A stretch of DNA of 64,000 nt from Azoarcus sp. DN11 (lineage in GTDB: Bacteria > Pseudomonadota > Gammaproteobacteria > Burkholderiales > Rhodocyclaceae). Every line of letters begins with the position of its first letter. Position 1 is the stretch's first letter. Location of the stretch: NCBI RefSeq assembly GCF_003628555.1, contig NZ_CP021731.1:1240001-1304000 (forward strand), read 5' to 3'. Both the position numbers and the translations under genes were made by a program. The notes under the pieces are model-generated. The model saw nothing but the letters and a program-made list of their open reading frames with translations, had not been told where the DNA came from and did no database searches. This document shows positions 1 to 11,476 of this stretch, in pieces.

Positions 1-377
<377 letters not shown>

Positions 378-451
378 CAAGAGACAGGCCGTGTTGGCCG
401 AGTATCCACAACTTATCGGTTGTTCAGGCAAGAGCCTCGAGTTTGACGAGA

Positions 452-528
452 GGGTCTGTAGCTCAGCTGGTTAGAGCACCGTCTTGATAAGGCGGGGGTC
501 GTTGGTTCGAACCCAACCAGACCCACCA
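452..528 (+). tRNA. tRNA-Ile(GAT)
   Basis: This 77-nt cloverleaf has a GGGTCTG/CAGACCC acceptor stem, a GAT anticodon in the loop TTGATAA, a TTCGAAC T-loop and an encoded CCA end. Its place in the 16S-23S spacer, just before tRNA-Ala, is the classical arrangement in proteobacterial rRNA operons. It is processed from the rRNA transcript. Confidence 0.98.
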
Positions 529-539
529 CCGAGACGAGA

Positions 540-615
540 GGGGGATTAGCTCAGCTGGGAGAGCACCTGCTTTGCAAGCAGGGGGTCGTCGGTTCGATCC
601 CGTCATCCTCCACCA
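540..615 (+). tRNA. tRNA-Ala(TGC)
   Basis: This is a 76-nt cloverleaf. The acceptor stem GGGGGAT pairs with ATCCTCC (one G-T pair), the anticodon is TGC in TTTGCAA, the T-loop is GTTCGATC and CCA is encoded. It lies 11 nt after tRNA-Ile in the 16S-23S spacer. Confidence 0.98.
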
Positions 616-701
616 CCCGTTGGATGGGCTCGGCTAGGTGGCTCGACGAAGGGTTAAGCCGTGTGCACGGGATGTGTGCAGGGCTTAGGCCTTGGTGCCA
701 G

Positions 702-714
702 TGTTCTTTAACAA
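702..714 (+). promoter_or_regulatory. boxA-like antitermination element in the 16S-23S spacer
   Basis: TGTTCTTTAACAA closely matches the boxA core TGCTCTTTAACA bound by the NusB/S10 antitermination complex. It sits in the spacer upstream of 23S, where boxA normally lies. It overlaps the left arm of the 23S processing stem. Confidence 0.75.
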
Positions 715-733
715 AGTGGAAGAAGTAAAGTGT
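709..733 (+). other. left arm of the 23S precursor processing stem
   Basis: TAACAAAG (709-716) and GAAGTAAAGTGT (722-733) are complementary to CTTTGTTA (3838-3845) and ACACTTTACTTC (3822-3833) beyond the 3' end of 23S. Such long-range stems enclosing 23S are the normal RNase III substrate in precursor rRNA. The pairing is read directly; RNase III cleavage is inferred. Confidence 0.8.
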
Positions 734-883
734 GCGGCAGCCGGTCGAAAGGCGGGTTGCTGCATGGGTTGGTGTGATTGCATTTTTGCGTTCATCGGCG
801 CTTTGAACCAGCGGCCGGTGGATGCGCACAAGCGTGAGTTCGTCTGTAGCGGTTGAACCCTGGCGACAGGGTCCAGCGTTATA

Positions 884-3767
<2,884 letters not shown>

Positions 3768-3821
3768 ATAACCCTGGATCGCTCAACAAACTCACACACA
3801 ACGCATCACACCAACAAACCA

Positions 3822-3845
3822 ACACTTTACTTCCCCCCTTTGTTA
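3822..3845 (+). other. right arm of the 23S precursor processing stem
   Basis: This is the partner of 709-733. ACACTTTACTTC (3822-3833) and CTTTGTTA (3838-3845) are exact complements of the two upstream segments. It lies in the short spacer between 23S and 5S. Confidence 0.8.
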
Positions 3846-3855
3846 CCCCTTACAG

Positions 3856-3969
3856 TCTGACGACCATAGCGTCCCGGAACCACTCCTTCCCATCCCGAAC
3901 AGGACAGTGAAACAGGATCGCGCCGATGATAGTGCTCTACGTGAGTGCGAAAGTAGGTCATCGTCAGAC
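3856..3969 (+). rRNA. rrf: 5S ribosomal RNA
   Basis: This is 5S rRNA of about 114 nt. The terminal helix is formed by TCTGACGACC and GGTCATCGTCAGA. The conserved loop segment CCATCCCGAACAGGACAGTG is present near 3890-3909. It is the last gene of the operon before the terminator. Confidence 0.96.
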
Positions 3970-3980
3970 TACCCCAATCA

Positions 3981-4019
3981 AAAAAGCCGCTCTCCTAAAC
4001 CAGGATGAGCGGCTTTTTT
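3981..4019 (+). terminator. Rho-independent terminator of the rRNA operon
   Basis: The arms AAAAAGCCGCTC and GAGCGGCTTTTTT form a long GC-rich stem, with a second short stem (TCCT/AGGA) in the loop, and end in a T-run. It lies 11 nt after 5S. The A-tract on the left would also make it work on the opposite strand. Confidence 0.93.
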
Positions 4020-4020
4020 A

Positions 4021-4325
4021 CGTCAACGCGCCGCTCGTTCATCTGCGGCGGGAGATCGCGTGAAATCTTTACCCGAGGTGTGCTGAGCGTGGACTTTAGT
4101 CCGTTGGCAGCCGGATGGGGTCTTCGTTCGGGGGCGCCGGCAAACTGTCACATGATCGACATGGCTGGAAAGCGGTTGAAGGTTTATAACGTAGATCGGG
4201 TGATCGGAATGCGGGGCGGAATGGCGGTTGCGTGAAGAACGCTTGCGGGGGAAGTGATTTACGGGCAGACCACGGCTGCGTGCCCGAGACCCGAGACCCG
4301 AGACCCGCGACCAAGGAGGATGGCC
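4021..4325. other. intergenic stretch without a convincing gene
   Basis: About 305 bp separate the rRNA terminator from the VOC gene. Short open frames exist on both strands (up to about 76 codons on the plus strand) but have no ribosome site or recognisable product. The only structured element seen is the heptamer repeat at 4283-4310. Nothing else is supported here. Confidence 0.6.
4283..4310 (+). repeat. tandem CCCGAGA heptamer, four units
   Basis: Three exact copies of CCCGAGA (4283-4289, 4290-4296, 4297-4303) are followed by a diverged CCCGCGA (4304-4310). The array stops 2 nt before the AAGGAGG ribosome site of the VOC gene. Repeat-number change would alter the leader, not the protein. 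Confidence 0.85.
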
Positions 4326-4739
4326 ATGCGAGTGCAACCCTATCTGTTTTTCGAAGGTCGTTGCGAGGAGGCGCTGGAGTTCTATCGTGAAGTGCTCGGT
4401 GCGGAGGTGACCATGCTGGCGCGGTTCGGCGAGAGCCCCGAGCCTGTCCAGGGAATGCCGGCGGGATTCGAGAAGAAGGTGATGCATGCGAACCTGCGTA
4501 TCGGGGACGCTGAAGTGATGGCTTCCGATGGCCGGTGTTCGGGGCGGTCGGGTTTCCAGGGATTCTCGCTGACGGCATCGGTAGCGAGCGTGCCCGAGGC
4601 TGAGCGGGTGTTTGCCGCACTCGCGGATCGCGGGCAGGTGCAGATGCCGCTCGCCAAGACCTTCTGGGCACCCTGTTTTGGCATGGTCGTGGACCGATTC
4701 GGGGTGTCGTGGATGGTGATGGCGATGCCGGAGGCGTAG
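4326..4739 (+). CDS. VOC-superfamily (PhnB/glyoxalase-like) protein
   Basis: The 137-aa protein belongs to the vicinal oxygen chelate superfamily, PhnB-like branch. It opens with the usual beta strand and helix (QPYLFFEGRCEEALEFYREV) and continues with the repeated beta-alpha-beta-beta-beta plan, ending in a WMVMAMPEA strand. ATG 4326 was chosen because AAGGAGG at 4313-4319 lies 6 nt upstream; the in-frame ATG at 4320 is too close to it. PhnB-like proteins of this length usually have no proven reaction, and the metal ligands of true glyoxalases are not obvious. The gene stands alone downstream of the rRNA operon. Confidence 0.85.
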   Translation: MRVQPYLFFEGRCEEALEFYREVLGAEVTMLARFGESPEPVQGMPAGFEKKVMHANLRIGDAEVMASDGRCSGRSGFQGFSLTASVASVPEAERVFAALADRGQVQMPLAKTFWAPCFGMVVDRFGVSWMVMAMPEA

Positions 4740-4755
4740 GGCGCGACAACGCCTA

Positions 4756-5832
4756 TCACCTCAGGTGCGAGGCGAGTGTCCGAGCAAGTTCCCGCAGTTG
4801 TTCGGCATGTTCGAGGCCAGCGATGAAGCGGCCGGGTATGCCGGAAAGTCCGCATTGGGCGCCGACGAGGGCGCCGGTGAGCATGGCGCGCGCTTGGTTC
4901 TGGCCTCCGCCGTTGATGGCGTGCAGAACGGCGGACTCGAAGTCGTCGGAGAAGCGTGCCGCGAGGTAATAGACTGCTGGGAGCACGTGGTACACCGCGC
5001 ATGGCATGCCGTACACGAGCGATACCTTCCACGCGGGCTCGATGCGGATGTCGGGGTCGGCGGCCGCCCGCGCGATGAATGAGGGCGTGAGCAAGGCATC
5101 GGGCGAGGCGAATCGACCGATATGTGAGGGTTCCGCCTCTCCGCGCCGCGGGGCCTGGAGTTCTCCCGTCGTCACTGCGTGGAATGGAAGCTCATCGGAT
5201 TTGACCTGGTGCATGAGCTTGCCGGAAAGGTGGGCATCGAGTTTCTCCCCCTGCACAAGGAGCGCGAGGACGGCGCCGTATGCGACGGTCAGCGAGATGA
5301 CCAGCTCGTCGCTCTGGGTCAGGAACGTATTGCGGGCAATCGATTCGGCGAGATGGCGAGGTTCGCGTGCGTAGCGCACGGCGAGGGCCAGCGTGCGCTC
5401 GATGGCCTCAGTGGTGTCGGCATGTCCGCCTGTCTGCGACCAGGGCAGGCCCTGCCGAACCCGGCGGCGCCATGCTTCGCGGATCGACTGGCTCGTGTAG
5501 CCGCCGGGGCCGTGCATCGGGGTGCCGTCGAGCTGGGGGAAGAGGTCTTCGTCGAGGCGCCGGCAGAAATCCGCTTCGTCGTACGCGCCGCGTTCCGTGA
5601 GGGACTGCAAGAGCATCTGCAGGATCAGTCCTGCCTGGGAGAGTTGTCCTGCCGCCATTCCGCCGTGATAGCGGTCCGGCCTCGGGGTGGTGTAGCCGGT
5701 GATCCAGTCCCCGTAGTCGCGCCGCAGTTCGTCGAGGTTGTAGTACCAGTGCGGGCCGAGGCCCAGGGCGTCACCGATGAAGGCGCCGAGGATGGCGCCG
5801 GCGGCACGATCTCGCAGTGCGGTGTCGGTCAT
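4756..5832 (-). CDS. ADP-ribosylglycohydrolase family protein, J1-crystallin-like
   Basis: This 358-aa protein of the ADP-ribosylglycohydrolase fold begins after its start with GAILGAFIGDALGLGPHWYY, the family's N-terminal metal-site region. True hydrolases carry a late GG-D-T-D-T metal motif. Here the matching segment reads NGGGQNQARAMLTGALVGA, so the metal-binding aspartates are missing. From memory, this pattern and the PHWYY start resemble the J1-crystallin/selenoprotein-J-like branch, whose reaction is not established. ATG 5832 was chosen because the family homology begins there; the frame runs open upstream without conserved sequence. It is convergent with the VOC gene and stands downstream of the Lrp-type regulator. 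Family assignment is firm; ADP-ribosyl hydrolase activity is doubtful. Confidence 0.82.
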   Translation of the reverse strand: MTDTALRDRAAGAILGAFIGDALGLGPHWYYNLDELRRDYGDWITGYTTPRPDRYHGGMAAGQLSQAGLILQMLLQSLTERGAYDEADFCRRLDEDLFPQLDGTPMHGPGGYTSQSIREAWRRRVRQGLPWSQTGGHADTTEAIERTLALAVRYAREPRHLAESIARNTFLTQSDELVISLTVAYGAVLALLVQGEKLDAHLSGKLMHQVKSDELPFHAVTTGELQAPRRGEAEPSHIGRFASPDALLTPSFIARAAADPDIRIEPAWKVSLVYGMPCAVYHVLPAVYYLAARFSDDFESAVLHAINGGGQNQARAMLTGALVGAQCGLSGIPGRFIAGLEHAEQLRELARTLASHLR

Positions 5833-5998
5833 TGTCCATGGCTCCGTTTGAAGGAACTGCAGTTGGACGGAGGTGGAGAGCAAGCGTTCCCGCGACGGGC
5901 TTTGTAAGGGGAGATCTTGTCGATCGAATGCCTGATTGGGCGATCTCATCGCGGGGCACGACGGTGCCGTGCACGGCCTGCTTGTGCGGGCTGGTGAG

Positions 5999-6430
5999 TC
6001 AGGCCCCTTCGCCGCGGTAGCTCGCAAGGTGGATGCTGGTTTCCGTTTGCTGGATGCTGCGGATCAGGCGGATGCGTTCGAGCACGTTGGAGAGCTCCGT
6101 GAGGTTCTCGGCGCGCAGCTCGGCGAGCAGGTCCCAGCGGCCGTTGGTGTCGTGCAGCGAGGCGACGCCGGGTTCGCCGAGCAGGCTGGCGATCACCGAG
6201 CGGGTCTCGTTGCCGGCGACGACGATGCTCATCCATGCGCGGATCTCGTTGGGCTGCGAATCCGGCCTGAGCTTGACCGTGTAGCCGACGATGATTCCGT
6301 CGTTCTCGAGCTTGGCGATGCGGTTCGTGACGGTGCCGCGCGACACCTTGAGCTTGTGCGCGAGGTTGGCGACGCTCATGCGTGCGTTGTTGCGCAGGAG
6401 GCTGATCAGTTGGTGGTCCAGGTTGTCCAT
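5999..6430 (-). CDS. Lrp/AsnC-family transcriptional regulator
   Basis: The 143-aa protein has the two-part Lrp layout. An N-terminal winged helix-turn-helix (about residues 3-60, with NARMSVANLAHKLKVSRGTV) is followed by a C-terminal RAM ligand and oligomerisation domain (about 65-140). It is divergent from the ornithine cyclodeaminase gene. The shared intergenic region holds a 9+9 inverted repeat, so the simplest reading is a local regulator of ocd responding to ornithine, arginine or a related amino acid. Ligand and target are inferred from neighbourhood only. Confidence 0.92.
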   Translation of the reverse strand: MDNLDHQLISLLRNNARMSVANLAHKLKVSRGTVTNRIAKLENDGIIVGYTVKLRPDSQPNEIRAWMSIVVAGNETRSVIASLLGEPGVASLHDTNGRWDLLAELRAENLTELSNVLERIRLIRSIQQTETSIHLASYRGEGA

Positions 6431-6474
6431 TTTGCCGTTCTGGCAGAGATACTCTTCAGAATGATCAAGTTTTT

Positions 6475-6505
6475 ATCAAAATAGCACAGTTGTTGATATT
6501 TTGAT
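6475..6505. promoter_or_regulatory. inverted repeat in the lrp-ocd divergent region (candidate operator)
   Basis: ATCAAAATA (6475-6483) and TATTTTGAT (6497-6505) are perfect inverted repeats separated by 13 nt. They form an AT-rich patch in GC-rich DNA between the divergent starts. Size, symmetry and place fit an Lrp-family binding site that controls both genes. Binding itself is inferred. Confidence 0.65.
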
Positions 6506-6568
6506 TGGCACGAAACGGGTCGATCATGTCCTCATCGAATCGCGCGACCATAGGCGAGGAGCGAGACC

Positions 6569-7645
6569 ATGAAGACCGGCAACCGTATCTCCACCCGCTT
6601 CCTGAGCGCCGAGCGCGCCGCCGAGTTGGTCGCGGCAAAGGGCATTGCAGTCTGTCTTGCGGGCATGGCGGAGTACATCCGTGCGGATTTCTTGCGCTGG
6701 CACGAGTTTGAGAAGACGGCTCGTGTCGCCAACCATTCGGACGACGGCGTGATCGAGCTGATGCCGATCGCGGACGACTCGCTGTACTCGTTCAAGTACG
6801 TGAATGGTCATCCGAAAAACCACCGCTTCGGCCTGAGCACCGTGATGGCCTTCGGCGTGCTCGCCGACGTCGATACCGGCGCGCCGACCCTGGTCAGCGA
6901 GCTGACGCTGACGACCGCGCTGCGCACCGCCGCGACGTCGGCGGTCGCGGCCCGCGCGCTGGCACGTCCGGACAGCAGGCGCATGGCGCTGATCGGCAAC
7001 GGCGCACAGAGCGAATTCCAGGCGCTGGCCTTCCATCACTTGCTGGGCATTACCGAGTTCCATCTGTTCGACGTCGATCCCGCGGCGACCGACAAGCTGA
7101 TGCGCAACCTCGAACGGATGGGCCTCGCTGCGAGGCGCTTCGCCAGCGCGAAGGAAGCCGTGAAGGGCTGCGATATCGTCACGACCGTGACCGCCGACAA
7201 GACCAATGCGACGATCCTGACGCCCGACATGATCGAGCCGGGCATGCACATCAACGCGGTGGGCGGTGACTGCCCGGGCAAGACCGAACTGCACGCCGAC
7301 GTGCTGCGCATGGGTCGCGTGTTCTGCGAGTTCGAGCCGCAGTCGCGCATCGAAGGGGACATGCAGCAGATGCCGGCCGACTTCGCGGTGACGGAGCTGT
7401 GGAACGTGCTCGCGGGCAAGGTGCCGGGCCGTCAGGCTGCTGACGAAGTCACGGTGTTCGACTCGGTCGGTTTTGCGCTGGAGGACTTCTCCGCGCTGCG
7501 CTTCATGCGCGATCTGGCGATCGAACTGGGTGTCGAGGAAGAGATCTCGCTGATCCCCGATCTCGCCGATCCGAAGAATCTGTTCGGCAGCGTGCCGGTC
7601 GGTGCAGCGCTGCGCACGGCGGTTCGCGAGCTGCAGGTCGCCTGA
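6569..7645 (+). CDS. ocd: ornithine cyclodeaminase
   Basis: The 358-aa protein is the usual length for ornithine cyclodeaminase, which converts L-ornithine to L-proline and ammonia with bound NAD+. It has the mu-crystallin/OCD fold: an N-terminal substrate part, then a Rossmann domain (MALIGNGAQSEFQALAF at about residues 138-154), an INAVGGDCPGKTEL segment and a late DSVGFALEDFSALR segment, all typical of the enzyme. GAGGAG at 6556-6561 supports ATG 6569. It lies opposite the Lrp regulator, which suggests inducible arginine/ornithine catabolism. The related alanopine-dehydrogenase or ketimine-reductase functions of the superfamily are less likely given the length and motifs. Confidence 0.92.
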   Translation: MKTGNRISTRFLSAERAAELVAAKGIAVCLAGMAEYIRADFLRWHEFEKTARVANHSDDGVIELMPIADDSLYSFKYVNGHPKNHRFGLSTVMAFGVLADVDTGAPTLVSELTLTTALRTAATSAVAARALARPDSRRMALIGNGAQSEFQALAFHHLLGITEFHLFDVDPAATDKLMRNLERMGLAARRFASAKEAVKGCDIVTTVTADKTNATILTPDMIEPGMHINAVGGDCPGKTELHADVLRMGRVFCEFEPQSRIEGDMQQMPADFAVTELWNVLAGKVPGRQAADEVTVFDSVGFALEDFSALRFMRDLAIELGVEEEISLIPDLADPKNLFGSVPVGAALRTAVRELQVA

Positions 7646-7713
7646 GCCACGTCGGGCCCGCTGGCAGCGGGGCCGGGCATTCGGGCGTTCGGCGGCATTG
7701 TGCTGCGATGCCG

Positions 7714-8640
7714 CTACTTCGTGCGGTCCGCGGCGGGCTTCGGGGCGCCCCGGTAGGCCGCTGCCTCGGCCAGTAGCCATTCGGTGAAACGTCGCAGGGC
7801 CGGGTTCGTGCTCGGTGGGTCGGGATAGACGAGGTGATAGCCCATCTCGGAGCGCAGCGGCCGGTCGAAGGGGATGATCAGCTGGCCCGATTCGAGCTCG
7901 CTCAGCGCGAGGAAACGGGGCACCAGCGCGACCCCGAGGCCGGTGCACGCTGCTTCGACGAGCATCGAGAAGAGGTCGAAGCGCGGCCCGCCCATCGCGT
8001 CCACGTCCTTGACGCCGGCCGCCAGGAACCAGCGCTGCCACGCCGCATGCCGGTTCGACTGATGCAGTAGCGGCAGGTCGGCGAGATCGCGTGGCACCCG
8101 GCAGGGGTGGGCCGCGAGCAATTCGGGGCTGCATACCGGGACCATTTCCTCGCCGAATAGCGGATGCGAAATCGCGCCTGGCCACGCTGGCGAGCCGAAA
8201 TGAATCGCCGCGTCGAAGGACGTCTCGGTAAATACGAACGGGTCCGAGCGCGTCGTCAGATTCACGGTAATTCCCTGATTGGCGGCATGGAATTGCGCGA
8301 GACGCGGAATCAGCCAGCGCGAGCCGAACGTCGGAATGACCGCGAGCTCGAGGACGTTGCGTTCGCCGCGGTGCGACATCAGCGAGATCGTATTGCGTTC
8401 GAGGCGGTCCAGGTCTTCGGAGACGCGCTTCGCGTAAATTGCGCCGGCCTCGGTCAGCGAAATGCGTTTCTTGATCCGGTTGAAGAGGGGAACGCCGAGA
8501 TAATCCTCGAGTGCGGCGATCTGCTTGCACACTGCGCTTTGCGTCAGCGACAGCGAATCGGCCGCGCGCGTGAAGTTCAGGTGGCGGGCCGCAGCCTCGA
8601 AGGCAACCAGGGCTTCGATACTGGGAATGCGCCGACGCAT
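7714..8640 (-). CDS. LysR-family transcriptional regulator (GcvA-like)
   Basis: The 308-aa LysR regulator has an N-terminal winged helix (SIEALVAFEAAARHLNFTRA, then the SLTQSAVCKQI recognition region) and a two-lobed PBP2 effector domain from about residue 95. ATG 8640 is preceded on the minus strand by GGAGGAAG, which decides the start. The overall style (P-S-I-E-A-L-V-A-F-E-A-A) is that of the GcvA/AmpR-like group. It is convergent with ocd and divergent from the 64-aa gene, so that small gene is a possible target. Its effector is unknown. Confidence 0.9.
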   Translation of the reverse strand: MRRRIPSIEALVAFEAAARHLNFTRAADSLSLTQSAVCKQIAALEDYLGVPLFNRIKKRISLTEAGAIYAKRVSEDLDRLERNTISLMSHRGERNVLELAVIPTFGSRWLIPRLAQFHAANQGITVNLTTRSDPFVFTETSFDAAIHFGSPAWPGAISHPLFGEEMVPVCSPELLAAHPCRVPRDLADLPLLHQSNRHAAWQRWFLAAGVKDVDAMGGPRFDLFSMLVEAACTGLGVALVPRFLALSELESGQLIIPFDRPLRSEMGYHLVYPDPPSTNPALRRFTEWLLAEAAAYRGAPKPAADRTK

Positions 8641-8838
8641 GGATACTTCCTCCGATTCATGATCTTCGTAGTTTATTTCGTTTGAGCCGGTTTTTCGCGT
8701 GGTTGAAAATCGGCGCTGGCAAATCGGCATTCACGACGATAAGACGCGAAATGGCGCACAGGGGTGACGGAATTTGTTTCGGTGATGCCGGTTTTGTTTC
8801 CCTTTCTTTCGAGCCATTTAATCTCAGGAGACGGCAAG

Positions 8839-9033
8839 ATGATTACCCAGCAGCAGGTCGGAGCACGAAAAAGCGAAATCGTCGGCGGGCAATTCGGCAG
8901 CGCGCGGAACGAGGGCGCCGAGGTGGTGAACCTGCGCAAGCGTTGTGTCGATCCGCGCAACCAGATGTACGGCTATCAGGTGGAAGTGGAGCGACGTGAC
9001 ATCGTTCCCGTCGCAGTGCTCGGTTACAACTGA
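8839..9033 (+). CDS. small hypothetical protein, 64 aa
   Basis: The predicted 64-aa soluble protein is not recognised. ATG 8839 has a CAGGAG site about 8-13 nt upstream (8825-8830), and the frame opposite to LysR is clean. The composition is mixed and ordinary for a protein (MITQQQVGARKSEIVGGQF at the start, VAVLGYN at the end), with one cysteine and no membrane segment. It is divergent from the LysR gene with about 200 bp between the starts. It is short enough to be questioned, but the ribosome site and codon use favour a real gene. Confidence 0.6.
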   Translation: MITQQQVGARKSEIVGGQFGSARNEGAEVVNLRKRCVDPRNQMYGYQVEVERRDIVPVAVLGYN

Positions 9034-9103
9034 GAGTCGCATCGCTGGTGTGCGTCGCGCATAGTGGCGTCGTTTCAATTGCGCCTCTGATGGCTTCTTG
9101 CCG

Positions 9104-10447
9104 ATGAATCTAGCCAATACCCTGAATCATCCCCTGCGTCTCGCGCTCGCCAGCGAAATCCACTCCCGGCCGTTCATGGTAATCGATGCGCCCGCGCGCA
9201 TCTCGCACCTCGCGGTGCACTGGGATGGCCAGCCGGAGCGGCACGACGAGCTGCTTGAATCGTTGTGCAACCGCTTCGGCATTGCTCCGCCCAAATCCGG
9301 GGCGCAGCATTTCTTTCACGATGTGGGCCATTTCCGCATCAAGTGGGAGCGCCACAGCGAGTTCTCCACCTTCACGTTTGTCGAACCAGAGCCGCTAGGT
9401 GACGCCGACTTCGACCAGCCGGCGATACGCCATGTGCCGGCCGACTGGCTCGAGTCGCTGGACGGCGCGGTGATCGTCGCGTCGCACATCCACACCGAGC
9501 GGGGCGAACCGCTCGACATCGCCGACGAGCGGTTGCAGGCGCTGCTCCCGAAATCGCCGCGGGTCGGCAGCCGGGTCCTGTCCGGCGGGGAGATCTGGAC
9601 CGACTTCCAGGTCGGGCCGGATGGCTTCTCGCGCTTCCTGATCCGCGACACCGGGCTGCGCGAAGCCCAGATGGGCCGGCTCGTGCAGCGCATCTGCGAG
9701 ATCGAGACCTACCTGATGATGGCTTTGCTCGCGTTGCCGCTCGCGCGCCAGTGCAACGCACGGCTCGATCGCATCGAGGAGGACCTCGGCGGCTTCGGCG
9801 CGCAGATGCGTGCGCTCGACATCGACGCCGACGCCGAAGAGCTCCTGCGCGAGATCTCCAACCTCGACGGCCAGACGCGTGCGATGTCGCTCAGTACCGG
9901 ATACCGCTTCAGTGCGTCGCAGGCTTATTACCACATCGTGCAGGCCCGTATCGGCGAGTTGCGCGAGCGGCGCATCGAAGGGGTGCCGACGATCGGCGAG
10001 TTCATGGAGCGTCGCCTCGCGCCGGCGATGGACACCTGCATGTCGGTTGCGGAGCGCCAGGAGGCGCTGGCGAGCAACGTCAGCCGCGCCAACGACATGC
10101 TGCGCACGCGCGTCAGCCTCGCGCAGGAGCGGCAGAACCAGAACGTGCTCGAAAGCCTGAGCCGCAATGCGCGCCTGCAGCTGAAATTGCAGCAGGCGGT
10201 CGAAGGCTTGTCCGTCGTTGCGCTCTCCTATTACGGTATCGGTCTGGCTTCCTATGCGCTCAAGGCGTTGAATGGCTGGGGGATCGACATTCCGGTTGAT
10301 CGCGCGGTCGGGCTGGCGCTGCCGCTCGTGGCGGGCGTGGCTTGGTTCGGCCTGCGGCGCATGCACGAGCGCCTGCACCAGGGCGGCAAGCGCCCCGTTC
10401 CTGTTCCTTCACCTCTGGGCCGTCTGGCTGTCATCGAGCGCCGCTGA
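9104..10447 (+). CDS. DUF3422 family membrane protein
   Basis: The 447-aa protein matches DUF3422: an N-terminal HPLRLALASEIHSRPF segment, a long soluble and helical region, and two hydrophobic segments at the C-terminus (about residues 375-395 and 405-422). This suggests a membrane-anchored cytoplasmic protein. Its function is unknown. ATG 9104 was taken because it begins the conserved N-terminus; a TTG at 9098 is the other in-frame choice, and neither has a strong ribosome site. Its 3' end overlaps the convergent AraC-type gene by 39 bp. Confidence 0.88.
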   Translation: MNLANTLNHPLRLALASEIHSRPFMVIDAPARISHLAVHWDGQPERHDELLESLCNRFGIAPPKSGAQHFFHDVGHFRIKWERHSEFSTFTFVEPEPLGDADFDQPAIRHVPADWLESLDGAVIVASHIHTERGEPLDIADERLQALLPKSPRVGSRVLSGGEIWTDFQVGPDGFSRFLIRDTGLREAQMGRLVQRICEIETYLMMALLALPLARQCNARLDRIEEDLGGFGAQMRALDIDADAEELLREISNLDGQTRAMSLSTGYRFSASQAYYHIVQARIGELRERRIEGVPTIGEFMERRLAPAMDTCMSVAERQEALASNVSRANDMLRTRVSLAQERQNQNVLESLSRNARLQLKLQQAVEGLSVVALSYYGIGLASYALKALNGWGIDIPVDRAVGLALPLVAGVAWFGLRRMHERLHQGGKRPVPVPSPLGRLAVIERR

Positions 10448-11476
10448 GCGCTCGCGAAAGGCGCTCGGCGATTCTCCCGTCCACTGCCGGAACGCGCGCG
10501 CGAAGCTCTTCTCGTTGCGAAAACCGACCGACAGTGCGATCTGCTTGACGGTGCGGTTCGTCCGCCGCAGCAACTCGATCGCCCGCTCGCGCCGCGCCTC
10601 GTCCTTCAATTCTTGCAGCGACGCGCCTTCCTCGTCGAGCTGACGATGCAGCGTGCGCGGCGACAGGTGCAGGCGCTCGGCGAGCGTCTCAGCGGTCGCG
10701 CCTTCGTCCAGCCGTTCGCGCAGCAGGTGACGTACGCGCTGCACCAGCAGGCGGTCGCGGCGGTATTGCAGTACCGTGAGCGGCAGCGCGCGGCGCAGCA
10801 TCTGCTGCAGGGCCGCTTCGTCGCGCCGCAGCGACAGGCGCAGGTATTGCGCATCGAAACGGATCTCGGCGCGTTCGGCGTCGAACTGCACCGGCCCCTG
10901 GAACAGCAGCGGATAGACGCTCTTGTGCGGTGGGGCGGGAAAGGGGAAACAGGCCGCGAGCAGGGGGATGCGCGAGTCGATCGCCCAGCACGCATAGCCC
11001 AACACGTAGCGCAGCAGCGTCACGAGGCAGAACTCGTGCATCTCGCCGAGATAGCGGCGCACTTCGATACGCAGCGTCGCGACCGCGCCGTCGTCGTCGA
11101 GGTGCAGCAGGATGTCGTCGGTGAGCAGGCGATGGTGGCGGCACCAGCGCTTGAGCGCGACCCTGAGGTCGGGCGCCGTGATCGACGCGCGGCACAGCAT
11201 GCCGTAGCTGCCCCACGGCAGACGGCGCGAAAACCACCCCAGCGCCTCGTCGTCCAGTTCCTGCATCGCGACCGCCGACATGATCTCCATCTGCCCGGCG
11301 GTGACGCGTGCGGCGGGGTTTTCGAGCGCAGCCGGTGGAATCTGTGCCTCGCGCAAGGCGTTGGCAGGATTGATTCCGTAACGGCGATAGGCCGCGACGA
11401 TTGCGCGGATGAAAGCGACCGGCGTCGCCGCGGGGCCGCGCGTAGGGTCGCCGACCGAAGGGATCACCGTTGCCAT
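10409..11476 (-). CDS. AraC-family transcriptional regulator, OruR-like
   Basis: The 355-aa regulator has an N-terminal arabinose-binding-like domain of the OruR/ArgR type (about residues 20-210) and a C-terminal AraC double helix-turn-helix (about 245-340; LAERLHLSPRTLHRQLDEEG, then the conserved IALSVGFRNEKSFARAFRQW pattern). It is divergent from liuA with 163 bp between the starts, so it is the likely activator of the leucine/isovalerate operon. Many relatives use the MerR-type LiuR or TetR-type LiuQ instead. The inducer is unknown. Confidence 0.9.
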   Translation of the reverse strand: MATVIPSVGDPTRGPAATPVAFIRAIVAAYRRYGINPANALREAQIPPAALENPAARVTAGQMEIMSAVAMQELDDEALGWFSRRLPWGSYGMLCRASITAPDLRVALKRWCRHHRLLTDDILLHLDDDGAVATLRIEVRRYLGEMHEFCLVTLLRYVLGYACWAIDSRIPLLAACFPFPAPPHKSVYPLLFQGPVQFDAERAEIRFDAQYLRLSLRRDEAALQQMLRRALPLTVLQYRRDRLLVQRVRHLLRERLDEGATAETLAERLHLSPRTLHRQLDEEGASLQELKDEARRERAIELLRRTNRTVKQIALSVGFRNEKSFARAFRQWTGESPSAFRERSAALDDSQTAQR

